The translations under genes and the position numbers were made by a program. This document shows positions 1-7,939 of a stretch of DNA of 33,320 nucleotides, piece after piece. A model generated the notes under the pieces. The model was not told where the DNA came from, made no database searches, and worked only from the letters and a program-made list of their open reading frames with translations. The first letter of the stretch is position 1. Each line of letters opens with the position of its first letter. The stretch is from Deltaproteobacteria bacterium (GTDB lineage Bacteria > Desulfobacterota > GWC2-55-46 > DRQE01). Location of the stretch: positions 1 through 33,320 of the forward strand of contig WGEY01000100.1 in assembly GCA_015492495.1 (NCBI GenBank), written 5' to 3'.

Positions 1-195
1 AGACCCCTGTCAACAGCCTCAAGCCGGCTCCTCTCTATGTAGGCCTCCATCGTCTCCTCTATAGCCCTCCTGAACGCCTTTAACCCTTCTTCCTTCCACT
101 CATCTACATACCATCCATCGCAGGATGTGAGACCTAACTCCTTGACTATCCTGTGCAGCTTGTGAGAAGTTCTCTATCGTGGCTCTCTGGGCCAT
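1..195 (-). pseudogene. 5' end of a frameshifted gene, possibly a transposase (partial)
   Basis: A leftward reading frame starts with ATG at 195, behind a textbook ribosome site (AAGGAGGT, about 201-208 on the complement). It reads MAQRATIENFSQ and then loses frame. From about position 158 the next frame carries on as LHRIVKELGLTSCDGWYVDE and stays open to the window edge, ending with acidic and basic helix-like residues (around EETMEAYIERSRLEAVDRG). Skipping one base near 159 joins the two parts smoothly, so one inserted base explains the break. The joined N-terminus resembles the start of Mutator/IS256-like transposases, but this is only an impression and the catalytic part is outside the window. 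It could also be an ordinary gene carrying a sequencing error. Confidence 0.4.
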
Positions 196-208
196 AGGGG
201 TACCTCCT

Positions 209-226
209 TATAGTTGGTATAGTTGG
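209..226. repeat. Two tandem copies of a 9-bp unit
   Basis: The unit TATAGTTGG occurs twice in a row at 209-217 and 218-226, directly upstream of the ribosome site of the broken leftward gene. It could be an operator or promoter element of that gene or part of a mobile-element end. No inverted partner was found inside the window. Confidence 0.5.
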
Positions 227-545
227 ACCGCTATAAATGGTACCCCTTCCTCTTTACTGACACAAGATAAGATACATTACCGAACCTTCGGGTGAATTGA
301 CAGAAAGGGCCGTTTTCTGGTAATCTTTTACTATAAGGCCTGACCACGGGCATGTCGGACGGAGGTTGTGCACGGCAGGCGTTTGGAGACGAATCACTCT
401 GTCCAGGCAGTCGGGGCATACCGATCAACCCGGAAAGCCGCAGGGATCAAAAACAGCCTTGCTGGCTTAAAGATGATCTTGACACATGCGGCCATTCTAT
501 ATTTTTGACATAGCTGTAAAGATAAGGTTTGGGTAGCCTCGTGCC
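227..545. other. Gap upstream of moaA without a convincing gene
   Basis: The only frame here is a 65-codon leftward one (231-428) with no recognisable protein character. TTGACA-like boxes occur at 479-484 and 505-510, but neither has a -10 box at normal spacing, so the start of moaA transcription cannot be placed. No clear riboswitch or terminator was seen. Confidence 0.4.
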
Positions 546-1589
546 ATGGAAAAAGGCAGACTAAAACACGCCCAAAGGTCGCTGGACGCGGTCACCGACA
601 CCGGCGCTCTGACTGACCGCTTCGGCCGCACAATGACCTACCTCAGGGTCTCGGTCACGGACCGCTGTAACCACCGCTGCACGTACTGCGCCCCTTCCGA
701 GGACAAGTTCACTCTGAAGAAAAGGGAAGAGATACTCAACTTCAAGGAGATCGTCAGAGTGGTGCGCCTCATGGTCGGCATGGGCGTCAAAAAGGTACGA
801 CTCACCGGCGGAGAACCGCTTGTACGTAAGGACGTCGACAGACTCGTGGGAATGCTGTCGGAGCTCGGGGGCATAGAGGACCTTTCCATGACGACGAACG
901 CCACCCTTCTCAAACGATACGCGCGCTCCTTGTCGCAAAACGGCCTCAACCGCATAAATATAAGCCTCGACACACTCGACCCGGACCGTTTCCGCATGGT
1001 ATCCGGCGGGGGGGAACTCGAGCCTGTGCTGGACGGCATAGACGAGGCCCTAAAGGAAGGCCTTACCCCTATCAAAATCAACACCGTGGTCATGCGTGGG
1101 TTAAACGAGGATGAGCTGGCCGCGATACTGGACTTCGCGGCCGCAAAGGATCTCACCGTGCGCTTCATAGAGTTCATGCCAATGCGTGACGGTGTCGACT
1201 GGGAGGCACTCTATATCCCCATCAAAGAAATCCTAAAGAGGGAGGAGATCAAGGAAAGGGTCGATACAGGTGCTGTTCCGGACAAGGACAGCACGGCCGC
1301 ATACTCCCTGCCCTTGAAATCAGGCAGGGGCAAGGTGGGGTTCATCTCCCCCATGTCGAACCGTTTCTGCGACGGTTGCAACAGGCTCCGCCTTACCTCG
1401 GACGGCAAGCTCCGTTCCTGCCTGCCCGCGGATATGGATGTGGACTTGAGGTCGGCGCTCAGGTCCGGCGGCACTGATGAAGAGCTTGCAGCACTCATCC
1501 GGAGGGCCGTACTACTCAAACCCGAATCAGGCGAGTACAACTTTGACAAAGAGGGTCGCAACAGATCCATGATACACATAGGAGGATAG
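546..1589 (+). CDS. moaA: GTP 3',8-cyclase MoaA, radical SAM enzyme
   Basis: MoaA catalyses the first step of molybdenum cofactor synthesis, turning GTP into 3',8-cyclo-7,8-dihydro-GTP, which MoaC then converts to cyclic pyranopterin monophosphate. The 347-residue protein has the radical SAM CxxxCxxC motif (C41, C45, C48) following the family phrase LRVSVTDRCN. It also has the second, GTP-binding cluster (C275, C278, C292) and ends in the conserved Gly-Gly (HIGG). The N-terminus is about 15 residues longer than usual before the DRFGR segment; no good internal start replaces it, and the ribosome site is weak. It heads the molybdenum gene block and is followed without a gap by mop. Identification is secure; the exact start is less so. 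Confidence 0.97.
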   Translation: MEKGRLKHAQRSLDAVTDTGALTDRFGRTMTYLRVSVTDRCNHRCTYCAPSEDKFTLKKREEILNFKEIVRVVRLMVGMGVKKVRLTGGEPLVRKDVDRLVGMLSELGGIEDLSMTTNATLLKRYARSLSQNGLNRINISLDTLDPDRFRMVSGGGELEPVLDGIDEALKEGLTPIKINTVVMRGLNEDELAAILDFAAAKDLTVRFIEFMPMRDGVDWEALYIPIKEILKREEIKERVDTGAVPDKDSTAAYSLPLKSGRGKVGFISPMSNRFCDGCNRLRLTSDGKLRSCLPADMDVDLRSALRSGGTDEELAALIRRAVLLKPESGEYNFDKEGRNRSMIHIGG

Positions 1590-1793
1590 GTGAAGCTGTC
1601 GGGCCGCAACCAGCTCCCGGGGGAGATAGTGGAGATCAAGAAGGGGGACGTGGTATCAGAGGTTGTGATACAGGTGGGTGAATACCAGATCGCCGGTGTC
1701 ATTACTACAACAAGCGTCGAGAACATGGACCTTGCTGTGGGGGACCGGGTCACAGCGCTGATAAAGGCGACGGAGGTGTCATTCATAAAGTGA
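1590..1793 (+). CDS. mop: Mop-type molbindin, single TOBE domain
   Basis: This 67-residue protein is a single TOBE/Mop domain, with the typical start KLSGRNQLPG and a core of GEIVEIKKGDVVSEVVIQV and VGDRVTALIKATEVSFIK. Molbindins of this kind assemble into hexamers that bind molybdate or tungstate at subunit interfaces and act as cytoplasmic oxyanion buffers. The start is GTG directly after the moaA stop, with a GGAGG ribosome site inside the end of moaA. Its last four bases overlap the modA start, so it is translationally coupled on both sides. The nearby ModC lacks a TOBE domain, which makes this protein a likely partner or sensor for the transporter (inference). Confidence 0.9.
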   Translation: MKLSGRNQLPGEIVEIKKGDVVSEVVIQVGEYQIAGVITTTSVENMDLAVGDRVTALIKATEVSFIK

Positions 1794-2554
1794 CGCGCCT
1801 TGTCCGCACGATCCTCTTACTGCTTTTCGTAGCGGTGTCTTCGATCACTCCCGTAAAGGCTGAGGCCGCAGGCAGGGTCCTGACGGTTGCCGTCGCAAGC
1901 AATGCGTTACGGCCCGTGCAGGAATTAGCGGGCCTTTTCGAGGAACGGTACGGGGTCAAGGTCCGCATTTCAAGCGGCTCTACCGGAAAGCTCTACACGC
2001 AGATCACCCAAGGTGCTCCGTTTCACGTATTCTTTGCAGCAGACAAAAGGCGGCCCGAACTCCTGGAAGAAAAAGGGCTCATAGAGCGAGGCAGCAGGTT
2101 CACCTATGCGGTCGGTGCACTCATTGTGTGGACCAAAAGACCGGGGCTTGATCTCGGCTCAAGGGGACTCACTTTTCTCAAGGATGCTCGCATAAGGCGG
2201 ATAGCCGTTGCGAACCCGTCCACAGCACCGTATGGACGGGCCGCCGTGGAGGCGCTCGAACGAAAGGGCATACTGAAGGATGTCCAAAATAAGTTCGTCT
2301 ACGGTGAGAACGTCTCACAGGCGTTCAACTTCGCGCGTACAGGGAACGCGGACGTATGCATAGTGGCCCTGTCGACCATATACGGACAGGACGGCAGCTA
2401 CTTCCCTGTGGATGGGGCCATCCACTCCCCAATTGTCCAGCAGGCCGTGATACTGCGCGGCGCACCACCGGAGGCAAGGGAGTTTACAAGGTTCCTGAGT
2501 TCGCCGGACGCCGTAACCGTATTTTCGAAGTACGGCTACAGTGTTGCACGGTAA
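1790..2554 (+). CDS. modA: Molybdate ABC transporter substrate-binding protein ModA
   Basis: ModA captures molybdate in the periplasm and delivers it to the ModBC permease. The 254-residue product begins with a signal peptide (MTRLVRT, a hydrophobic stretch to about residue 20, probable cleavage near residue 26). The mature part has the family pattern VAVASNALRPVQELAGLFEE, then SSGSTGKLYTQITQGAPFHVFFAADKRRPELLEEKG, whose Ser residues usually form the oxyanion pocket. The start is GTG overlapping the mop stop by four bases. It is the second gene of the molybdate-handling part of the block and is separated from modB by 263 bp containing a promoter. Confidence 0.96.
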   Translation: MTRLVRTILLLLFVAVSSITPVKAEAAGRVLTVAVASNALRPVQELAGLFEERYGVKVRISSGSTGKLYTQITQGAPFHVFFAADKRRPELLEEKGLIERGSRFTYAVGALIVWTKRPGLDLGSRGLTFLKDARIRRIAVANPSTAPYGRAAVEALERKGILKDVQNKFVYGENVSQAFNFARTGNADVCIVALSTIYGQDGSYFPVDGAIHSPIVQQAVILRGAPPEAREFTRFLSSPDAVTVFSKYGYSVAR

Positions 2555-2639
2555 GAATGTATCGAGTCCTCACGGCTGTCGGCAGTTAGGGGAAAGCCTT
2601 GTTATGCTGTGCATCTTCCTCCGTAACGATTAAAAACAG

Positions 2640-2668
2640 TGGTCATTCGATGTCCCACCTGATATAAT
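2640..2668 (+). promoter_or_regulatory. Candidate sigma-70 promoter for modB and downstream genes
   Basis: A perfect -10 box TATAAT (2663-2668) lies exactly 17 bp after TGGTCA (2640-2645), a 4-of-6 match to TTGACA. Transcription would begin near 2675 and give a leader of about 140 nt before modB. This would make modBC and the downstream moa, mob and moe genes partly independent of moaA-mop-modA. Confidence 0.6.
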
Positions 2669-2672
2669 TGTA

Positions 2673-2811
2673 CGCGGTGGCACACCCGTCGACAACCGCG
2701 GCCTTGTGCATTGAAGCTAACCGCAGCAGACTGCGGTAACCCGTAGGGTAGAGAGGTTTCGATTGTAATTGTATACGCCCGCATTCCCCGCAGCAAGCCA
2801 CGCGGGATGCG
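2673..2811 (+). promoter_or_regulatory. Structured leader between modA and modB, possible cis-regulatory RNA
   Basis: Three stems can be drawn: CGCGGT (2673-2678) with ACCGCG (2695-2700); ACCGCAG (2720-2726) with CTGCGGT (2731-2737); and a long bulged hairpin of CGCAT plus CCCGC with GCGGG plus ATGCG (2780-2811), which ends six bases before the modB ATG. The repeated ACCGC and GCGGT words allow competing pairings, for example 2695-2699 with 2733-2737. The last hairpin occupies the place where a ribosome site should be, and none is otherwise seen for modB. The position in a molybdenum operon suggests a molybdenum-cofactor-type riboswitch or a translational switch, but I cannot match it to the known consensus. 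Confidence 0.4.
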
Positions 2812-2817
2812 CTCACG

Positions 2818-3501
2818 ATGCAGCTTCATATGGACTGGCTTCCTTTCATAATATCGTTCAAGCTTGCATTCGCAACCACAGTGTGCCTGCTCTTTCTGGC
2901 CACACCGGTTGCATACATACTTGCATACAAGGGGTTCAGGGGCAAACCCCTCGTGGAGGCAGTCTTTGCCTTGCCGATAGTGCTGCCGCCAACGGTACTG
3001 GGGTTCTTCGTCCTCATTGCCGTAGGGAACATGTCCCCCGTGGGACGGTGGTACCAGAACATATTCGGCCACACGCTCGCCTTCACCTTCGAGGGGCTTA
3101 TAGTAGCCTCGATCCTGTACAGCTTCCCCTTCGCCGTGCAGCCCATACAGAACGCATTCGAGGGTGTTAACCCCCGGCTCGTGGACACGGCGCGCACCCT
3201 GGGCTGTAACAGATGGCAGACCTTCTGGAGGGTGATACTGCCGGCATCGAGGCGGGGGATAGTCATGGGCATTATGCTCTCTTTCGCACATACGGTCGGA
3301 GAGTTCGGGGTGGTCCTGATGGTGGGCGGGAGCATCCCGGGTGAGACAAAGGTCGCAAGCATCGCGCTGTACGAGAACGTCGAGATGCTGGAGTACTCGC
3401 AGGCGGCCCTCATGGCGCTCGCACTACTTGTATTCTCGTATGCGGTGCTTTCAGTGGTATACTACTTCAACCGCAGGACGAGCACGCTTGTGCCGGGCTG
3501 A
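2818..3501 (+). CDS. modB: Molybdate ABC transporter permease ModB
   Basis: ModB is the membrane channel of the molybdate importer. The 227-residue protein has about five hydrophobic segments, starting with one near residues 7-30. It carries the family phrase ALPIVLPPTVLGFFVL and the EAA-type coupling loop (DTARTLGCNRWQTFWRVILP) that docks with ModC. The C-terminal HTVGEFGVVLMVGGSIPGET is also typical of ModB. Two close starts are possible (2818 and 2830) and neither has a plain ribosome site; a strong hairpin lies immediately upstream. modC follows after 7 bp. Confidence 0.95.
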   Translation: MQLHMDWLPFIISFKLAFATTVCLLFLATPVAYILAYKGFRGKPLVEAVFALPIVLPPTVLGFFVLIAVGNMSPVGRWYQNIFGHTLAFTFEGLIVASILYSFPFAVQPIQNAFEGVNPRLVDTARTLGCNRWQTFWRVILPASRRGIVMGIMLSFAHTVGEFGVVLMVGGSIPGETKVASIALYENVEMLEYSQAALMALALLVFSYAVLSVVYYFNRRTSTLVPG

Positions 3502-3508
3502 CTACACG

Positions 3509-4186
3509 ATGATAGAGATAAAGGTAAAAAAGCAGCTCAAGGCATTCACAATGGACGTGAACATAAAGTTCGGCCGCGAGATAGCGATCCTTACCGGGCC
3601 GAACGGTTCGGGCAAGTCCACGTTGTTGAGGACGGTGGCAGGACTTGAAAGGCCCGATGCAGGATGCATAAACGTCATGGGCGAGATCTTCTTTGATGCC
3701 TCCACTGACCTGAGCCCCGACCAGAGACGCGTGGGGTATGTCTGTCAGGAAGGGGCGCTGTTTCCATGGCTTACCGTTGAGAAGAACGTCCTCTTCGGCC
3801 TTGACAGAAATGCCCGCAAGGATCGGTCGGAATGGCTTGACGGGCTCTTCGAAGAGCTTGAGATAAAGGACCTCAAGAGGCGTTATCCGGGCAGCCTCTC
3901 GGGAGGGGAGGCCCAACGGGTGGCCCTTGCAAGGGCCCTGGCCCCCAGGCCGAGGCTCCTCCTCCTCGATGAACCGTTCTCGGCAATGGATACCGCGGTC
4001 AGGCCGAGGCTCCGGGCACTGCTGAAAGAGATGCAGCAGGAATGGGAGATACCGGTGCTCATGGTGACACACGACCACGCCGAGGCCTATATCCTCGGAG
4101 ACAGGATATTCGAGCTCAAGGAAGGAAAGGTTGCGCTGTGCAACGAAAGGGGCAAGGTCATAAGGATGCCCCTTGTTTCCTATTGA
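3509..4186 (+). CDS. modC: Molybdate ABC transporter ATPase ModC, short form without TOBE domain
   Basis: ModC powers molybdate import by ATP hydrolysis. It has a Walker A motif GPNGSGKST (30-38), a Q-loop near Q80, the ABC signature LSGGEAQR (130-137), a Walker B LLLLDEP with catalytic Glu (150-156) and the switch His H188. An open frame extends further 5', but ATG 3509, directly after modB, gives a proper N-terminus. The protein ends at 225 residues, immediately after the nucleotide-binding domain. Classical ModC has about 350 residues with a C-terminal TOBE domain. The TOBE function seems to be supplied by the separate Mop protein encoded upstream. Confidence 0.93.
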   Translation: MIEIKVKKQLKAFTMDVNIKFGREIAILTGPNGSGKSTLLRTVAGLERPDAGCINVMGEIFFDASTDLSPDQRRVGYVCQEGALFPWLTVEKNVLFGLDRNARKDRSEWLDGLFEELEIKDLKRRYPGSLSGGEAQRVALARALAPRPRLLLLDEPFSAMDTAVRPRLRALLKEMQQEWEIPVLMVTHDHAEAYILGDRIFELKEGKVALCNERGKVIRMPLVSY

Positions 4187-4215
4187 ACATACACCGTCTT
4201 GGAGGAATGCCTGAT

Positions 4216-4707
4216 ATGGGAGAGCTGACGCACTTCGATGAACAAGGACGCGCGAGGATGGTCGACGTGTCGGAGAAGTCCGCAACCGCAAGGGTTGCGG
4301 TCGCGCGCGGTTCCATCCTCATGGAGCCTGAAACGCTCAGGCGTATAAAAGAGGGTCGGATAAAGAAAGGGGACGTGCTTGCGGTGGCCGACGTTGCAGC
4401 GGTGATGGCGGCAAAACGCACCCCTGATATAATACCCATGTGCCACCCGATCCAGCTCACCGGTGTTGAGGTGGGCTTTGAAGACGGCCATGAGCCGGAC
4501 GGAAGGGCCTATCTCAACGTAAGCGTCACGGTACGGTGCGTCGGACAGACCGGGGTGGAGATGGAGGCCCTTACCGCCGTAAGCGCGGCCCTTCTTACGG
4601 TCTATGACATGTGCAAGGCCATTGACAAGGGTATGACCATAAGCGGGGTGGAGCTCATCGAGAAAAAGGGCGGCAGGAGCGGCCACTGGAAGAGGAAAAG
4701 AGGATAA
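4216..4707 (+). CDS. moaC: Cyclic pyranopterin monophosphate synthase MoaC
   Basis: MoaC converts the MoaA product, 3',8-cyclo-7,8-dihydro-GTP, to cyclic pyranopterin monophosphate. Family hallmarks are [25 protein letters not shown], the [19 protein letters not shown] helix, the active-site segment [14 protein letters not shown], and [24 protein letters not shown]. The ATG at 4216 is chosen because GGAGG (4201-4205) lies 10 bp upstream; the in-frame ATG at 4207 is too close to that site. The resulting 163 residues match the family length. It follows modC after 29 bp and precedes moaD by 13 bp. Confidence 0.97.
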   Translation: MGELTHFDEQGRARMVDVSEKSATARVAVARGSILMEPETLRRIKEGRIKKGDVLAVADVAAVMAAKRTPDIIPMCHPIQLTGVEVGFEDGHEPDGRAYLNVSVTVRCVGQTGVEMEALTAVSAALLTVYDMCKAIDKGMTISGVELIEKKGGRSGHWKRKRG

Positions 4708-4720
4708 GGGAACGGGTGTC

Positions 4721-4960
4721 ATGATACGGGTTCTTTTCTTTGGAATGCTTGCCACAAAGACCGGCACGAGAGAGGCGGAGCTGGAACTGAAAAAGCAGGG
4801 GGCAACGGTTTCGGATGTGCTCGATGAGGTACGTAGACGGTTCGACGGATTTCCGGATGGCCCGCTCCTCTTTGCCGTGAACGAGGAGCAGGCTGATCTC
4901 TCGTCGCCTGTGAAGGACGGCGATGAAGTGGCGATAATGCCGCCATTTTCAGGAGGTTAG
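4721..4960 (+). CDS. moaD: Molybdopterin synthase small subunit MoaD
   Basis: MoaD is the ubiquitin-fold sulfur carrier of molybdopterin synthase. Its C-terminal Gly-Gly is made into a thiocarboxylate that gives sulfur to cyclic pyranopterin monophosphate. The 79-residue protein starts IRVLFFGMLATKTG, contains LFAVNEEQ and DGDEVAIMPPFSGG, and ends exactly in the required Gly-Gly. Its stop codon overlaps the moaE GTG start by one base. No moeB-type adenylyltransferase gene is seen in the window, so the activating enzyme must be encoded elsewhere. Confidence 0.95.
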   Translation: MIRVLFFGMLATKTGTREAELELKKQGATVSDVLDEVRRRFDGFPDGPLLFAVNEEQADLSSPVKDGDEVAIMPPFSGG

Positions 4961-5394
4961 TGCATAAGATGTCAGACGAAGTGCGCATACAGGAAGAAGA
5001 CTTTTCCATCGAGGAGGAGGTGCGCAGACTCAGGGCCTCATCAAAGAGGATCGGGGCTGTTGTAACCTTTCTGGGCACGGCACGCGACTTCTCCGAAGGA
5101 AAGACCATCGAGGCCATCGAGTTCGAACAGTACGCAGGCATGGCGCTGAAGGCCCTGAAACAATTGAGACAGGCAACACTCGAGCGCTTCGATGTCGTGG
5201 ACGTAAGGATCGTGCACCGCGTAAGCACCATGAAGCCTGGGGAACAGATCGTTCTCATAGCCGTTGCGTCCGAGCATCGAAAGGAGGCGTTCGAGGCGTG
5301 CAGCTGGTGCATCGACACGCTCAAGGAGACCGTGCCGCTCTGGAAAAAGGAGATCACGCCGGAAGGAGAATCATGGGTGGTTCCTCATCCGTAG
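4960..5394 (+). CDS. moaE: Molybdopterin synthase catalytic subunit MoaE
   Basis: MoaE forms the catalytic half of molybdopterin synthase with MoaD. The 144-residue product shows the family pattern GAVVTFLGTARDFSEGK, IEFEQYAGMALKAL, VRIVHRVSTMKPGEQIVLIAVASEHRKEAFEACSWCIDTLKETVPLWKKE, including the active-site lysines in WKKE. The start is either GTG 4960, overlapping the moaD stop, or ATG 4969; AGGAGG at 4951-4956 serves either. The last 22 bases overlap mobB in another frame, which implies translational coupling. Confidence 0.95.
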   Translation: MHKMSDEVRIQEEDFSIEEEVRRLRASSKRIGAVVTFLGTARDFSEGKTIEAIEFEQYAGMALKALKQLRQATLERFDVVDVRIVHRVSTMKPGEQIVLIAVASEHRKEAFEACSWCIDTLKETVPLWKKEITPEGESWVVPHP

Positions 5395-5915
5395 ACACGC
5401 CGCTCATCTCGATCGTGGGGCTTTCGGGCTCGGGCAAGACCACCCTCATGGTAAGGCTGATCTCCACCTTTGCCAAAGAGGGGTTGCGAGTGGGTACGAT
5501 AAAGCACAGCTGCCACCCTCACCCGCTCGATGCCAAAGGTAAGGACAGCTGGCGCCACAAGGAGGCAGGCGCTGAACGTACCGTGTTCGTAGGGCCGAAG
5601 TCACTCCAGCTCGTGGCGGATGTAAAGGATGATCCCTCTCCAAAGGCCCTTGCCTCGGCGTATCTCGGTGACATGGACCTCGTACTGGTGGAAGGCTTCC
5701 TGCATTCCGGAACCGAAAAGATAGAGGTGGTGCGCGGCGGACGATCAAAGGCTCCGGTCTCGACCGTAGAAGACGGTCTCGTAGCCATTGCCACGGACCT
5801 TCCTGCCGACGACTTCGCCGACTACCGTGTGCCATGCTTTGACCTGAACGACATCGAGTCAATAGCGCGGTTTATCACAAAGCACCTCTCCCTCGCCCCG
5901 CGAAAGAGGGTATGA
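5373..5915 (+). CDS. mobB: MobB, molybdopterin-guanine dinucleotide accessory GTPase
   Basis: MobB is a P-loop GTPase that assists MobA in making the bis-MGD cofactor used by enzymes such as NarG. The N-terminus has the Walker A motif GLSGSGKTT followed by LMVRLISTFAKEGLRVGTIKH, as in the family. Later come HKEAGAERTVFVGP and DLVLVEGFLHSGTEKIEVVR. The ATG at 5373 follows AAGGAG (5363-5368) and gives 180 residues, a normal length. An upstream open extension exists but runs through moaE and lacks a ribosome site. The gene overlaps moaE by 22 bases and is followed by 106 bp before mobA. Confidence 0.93.
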   Translation: MGGSSSVDTPLISIVGLSGSGKTTLMVRLISTFAKEGLRVGTIKHSCHPHPLDAKGKDSWRHKEAGAERTVFVGPKSLQLVADVKDDPSPKALASAYLGDMDLVLVEGFLHSGTEKIEVVRGGRSKAPVSTVEDGLVAIATDLPADDFADYRVPCFDLNDIESIARFITKHLSLAPRKRV

Positions 5916-6021
5916 AGGGAGGTCTGATCTTGTACCTGCCAGCCGGCAAAGATCGATCCCTCCTCAGCGAAGCGGAAAGCATCGACAAGGCATGCACGGA
6001 GCAGGCTGTGAGGGGCGAACC

Positions 6022-6690
6022 ATGCCCGCGGAGTTGAAAGAAGTATCATGTGTTATCCTTGTGGGCGGGGAGTCCAGACGCATGGGCTCTGACAAGTCGA
6101 AGATCCGGCTCAATGGGAGAAGCCTTCTGGCCCATGTGCTTGATGCGGTAAAGGATATCTTCCGGGATATCATGGTAAGTGCCCACACGCCGGACTACTC
6201 GCACGATGACATCAAGGGGCTGTGTGGGATCAGGCTTGTTACGGACAGGATTCGAGGCAGGGGGCCTTCTCTGGGCGTGTGCGCGGCGCTTGAGAGCGCT
6301 GAGAACCCATGGATCTTCGTTCTGCCATGCGACCTGCCGATGGTGAATGTATCTCTCATCCGTTATCTGGCACAATTACGCAACGGCTACGACTGCGTTG
6401 TGCCGGTTGTAGGCGGCAGGATCCAGCCTCTCTTCGCACTGTACAGGAAGACATGCCTCGAACCCCTTGTAGCGCGGATCGGACGGGGCGGCGGATCGAA
6501 GAGAGAGAGAGGCCTTGCCGGATTCATAGAAGAGACTGAGCAGATTAAAGTAAGGTACGTCGATGAGAGTGAATTGAAGGAGGCGGACCCTGAACTCAGG
6601 AGCTTCATGGATGTGGATACCGTCGAGGAGCTTAAGAAGGTGGAATCAATTCTGAAAAAAGAGGAGACAGCCGGTAATGAAGACAATTAG
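6022..6690 (+). CDS. mobA: Molybdenum cofactor guanylyltransferase MobA
   Basis: MobA transfers GMP from GTP to molybdopterin to make the guanine-dinucleotide cofactor. The N-terminal nucleotide-binding signature is clear (CVILVGGESRRMGSDKSKI), followed by RGRGPSLGVCAALESAENPWIFVLPCDLPMV, which carries the metal-binding Asp region, and GRIQPLFALYRKTC. The ATG at 6022 sits behind an AGGGG ribosome site and gives 222 residues; a further start at 5992 is possible. The C-terminus ends VDVDTVEELKK-like (here MDVDTVEELKK), which is usual for MobA. The end overlaps moeA by 14 bases. Confidence 0.94.
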   Translation: MPAELKEVSCVILVGGESRRMGSDKSKIRLNGRSLLAHVLDAVKDIFRDIMVSAHTPDYSHDDIKGLCGIRLVTDRIRGRGPSLGVCAALESAENPWIFVLPCDLPMVNVSLIRYLAQLRNGYDCVVPVVGGRIQPLFALYRKTCLEPLVARIGRGGGSKRERGLAGFIEETEQIKVRYVDESELKEADPELRSFMDVDTVEELKKVESILKKEETAGNEDN

Positions 6691-7939
6691 AGAGGCCCAG
6701 GAGATAATACTCGGGCATACAAGACGCCTTGAGGCCGAAACGGTCCCGCTTGAGGAGGCACTCGGCCGTGTGCTGGCCGAGGATGTGGCATCCAACCGGA
6801 ACCATCCACCCTACGACATATCGGCCATGGACGGATATGCCGTAAGGTCAGAGGATATCGAAAGCGCCTCGCGCAAGGAACCGGTTGTGCTCGAAGTCGT
6901 GGACGACATCAGGGCCGGTGCCGAGCCGGCATGCGATGTCAAAAGCGGCCAGGCATCGCGCATCATGACAGGCGCCCCGGTGCCCGCCGGTGCGGACACC
7001 GTCATCAGGGTGGAAGACACCGACTGCGATGAAAAAAGGGTCAAGATATTCGTACCGGCTCGGGAAGGAGCAAACATACGGCGTCTTGGAGAAAACCTAC
7101 GTAAAGGAGAGCGGGTGCTGAAAAGCGGTACCGAGATCGGGCCCGCCGAGGTCGGCATACTCGCAATGGTAAAGAAGGCCAAGGTGAATGTCTACAGAAG
7201 GCCGAGGGTTGCGATCCTCTCCACCGGGGATGAACTCGAAGGGCTTGATGAGCCGCTTGATGAAAGAAAGATACCCGATGCCAACAGCTATACCGTGATG
7301 GCGGAGTTGCAGGCAATAGGGGTGGAACCGGTTCTCCTGGGAATCGCAAGGGATACGCGGGAGTCGCTCGAAGAAAAGCTCCGCCAAGGGCTTGGTTATG
7401 ACGCACTGATAGTATCCGGGGGGGTGTCTGTCGGACACCATGACTTCGTCCGACCGACACTTGCAGCCCTCGGCATTCAGATGCACTTCTGGCGCGTGGC
7501 CATACGTCCCGGACACCCGTTTGCCTTTGGTACAGGCAAAGACATACTCGTCTTCGCCCTGCCGGGCAACCCGGTCTCCAGCATGGTCTGCTGCGAACAG
7601 TTCGTCATACCGGCCATGAGAAGGATGCTCGGGGCTAAAAAGCTCTTCCGCCGTACCGTCTCCGCCACGCTTGCAGAGGACGTAAAGGACAAGAAGGGAA
7701 GGATACACTTCATGCGGGTCGTTCTTGAACAAAGCGACGGCGGGCTCGTCGCACGCCTTGCCGGCTCACAGGGCAGCGGCATTCTCATGAGCATGGTCAA
7801 TGCCGACGGGCTTCTGATAATGCCGGCTGAGTGCGAGCTCCACTGCAAGGGAACACCGGTGGTCGTACAATTGCTGCACCACACCCCGTTCCAGGAAGAG
7901 CCTGGTATTACGACGGAGGGAAAGACCGGTCATGAATGA
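6677..7939 (+). CDS. moeA: Molybdopterin molybdenumtransferase MoeA
   Basis: MoeA inserts molybdenum into adenylylated molybdopterin. The 420-residue protein shows the family order: an N-terminal region with NRNHPPYDISAMDGYAVR, then MTGAPVPAGADTVIRVED, then the MoCF-binding domain with STGDEL, SGGVSVGHHDF and FALPGNPVSSMV, and finally a C-terminal beta-barrel domain. It overlaps mobA at its start and mog at its end (8 bases), so the three genes form one coupled run. The length is normal for a single-domain-set MoeA with no fusion. Confidence 0.96.
   Translation: MKTIREAQEIILGHTRRLEAETVPLEEALGRVLAEDVASNRNHPPYDISAMDGYAVRSEDIESASRKEPVVLEVVDDIRAGAEPACDVKSGQASRIMTGAPVPAGADTVIRVEDTDCDEKRVKIFVPAREGANIRRLGENLRKGERVLKSGTEIGPAEVGILAMVKKAKVNVYRRPRVAILSTGDELEGLDEPLDERKIPDANSYTVMAELQAIGVEPVLLGIARDTRESLEEKLRQGLGYDALIVSGGVSVGHHDFVRPTLAALGIQMHFWRVAIRPGHPFAFGTGKDILVFALPGNPVSSMVCCEQFVIPAMRRMLGAKKLFRRTVSATLAEDVKDKKGRIHFMRVVLEQSDGGLVARLAGSQGSGILMSMVNADGLLIMPAECELHCKGTPVVVQLLHHTPFQEEPGITTEGKTGHE

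Noticed and set aside
2602-3291. Leftward 229-codon frame across the modA/modB gap and modB
   Set aside because: Overlaps modB antisense, has no ribosome site, and its composition is not protein-like.
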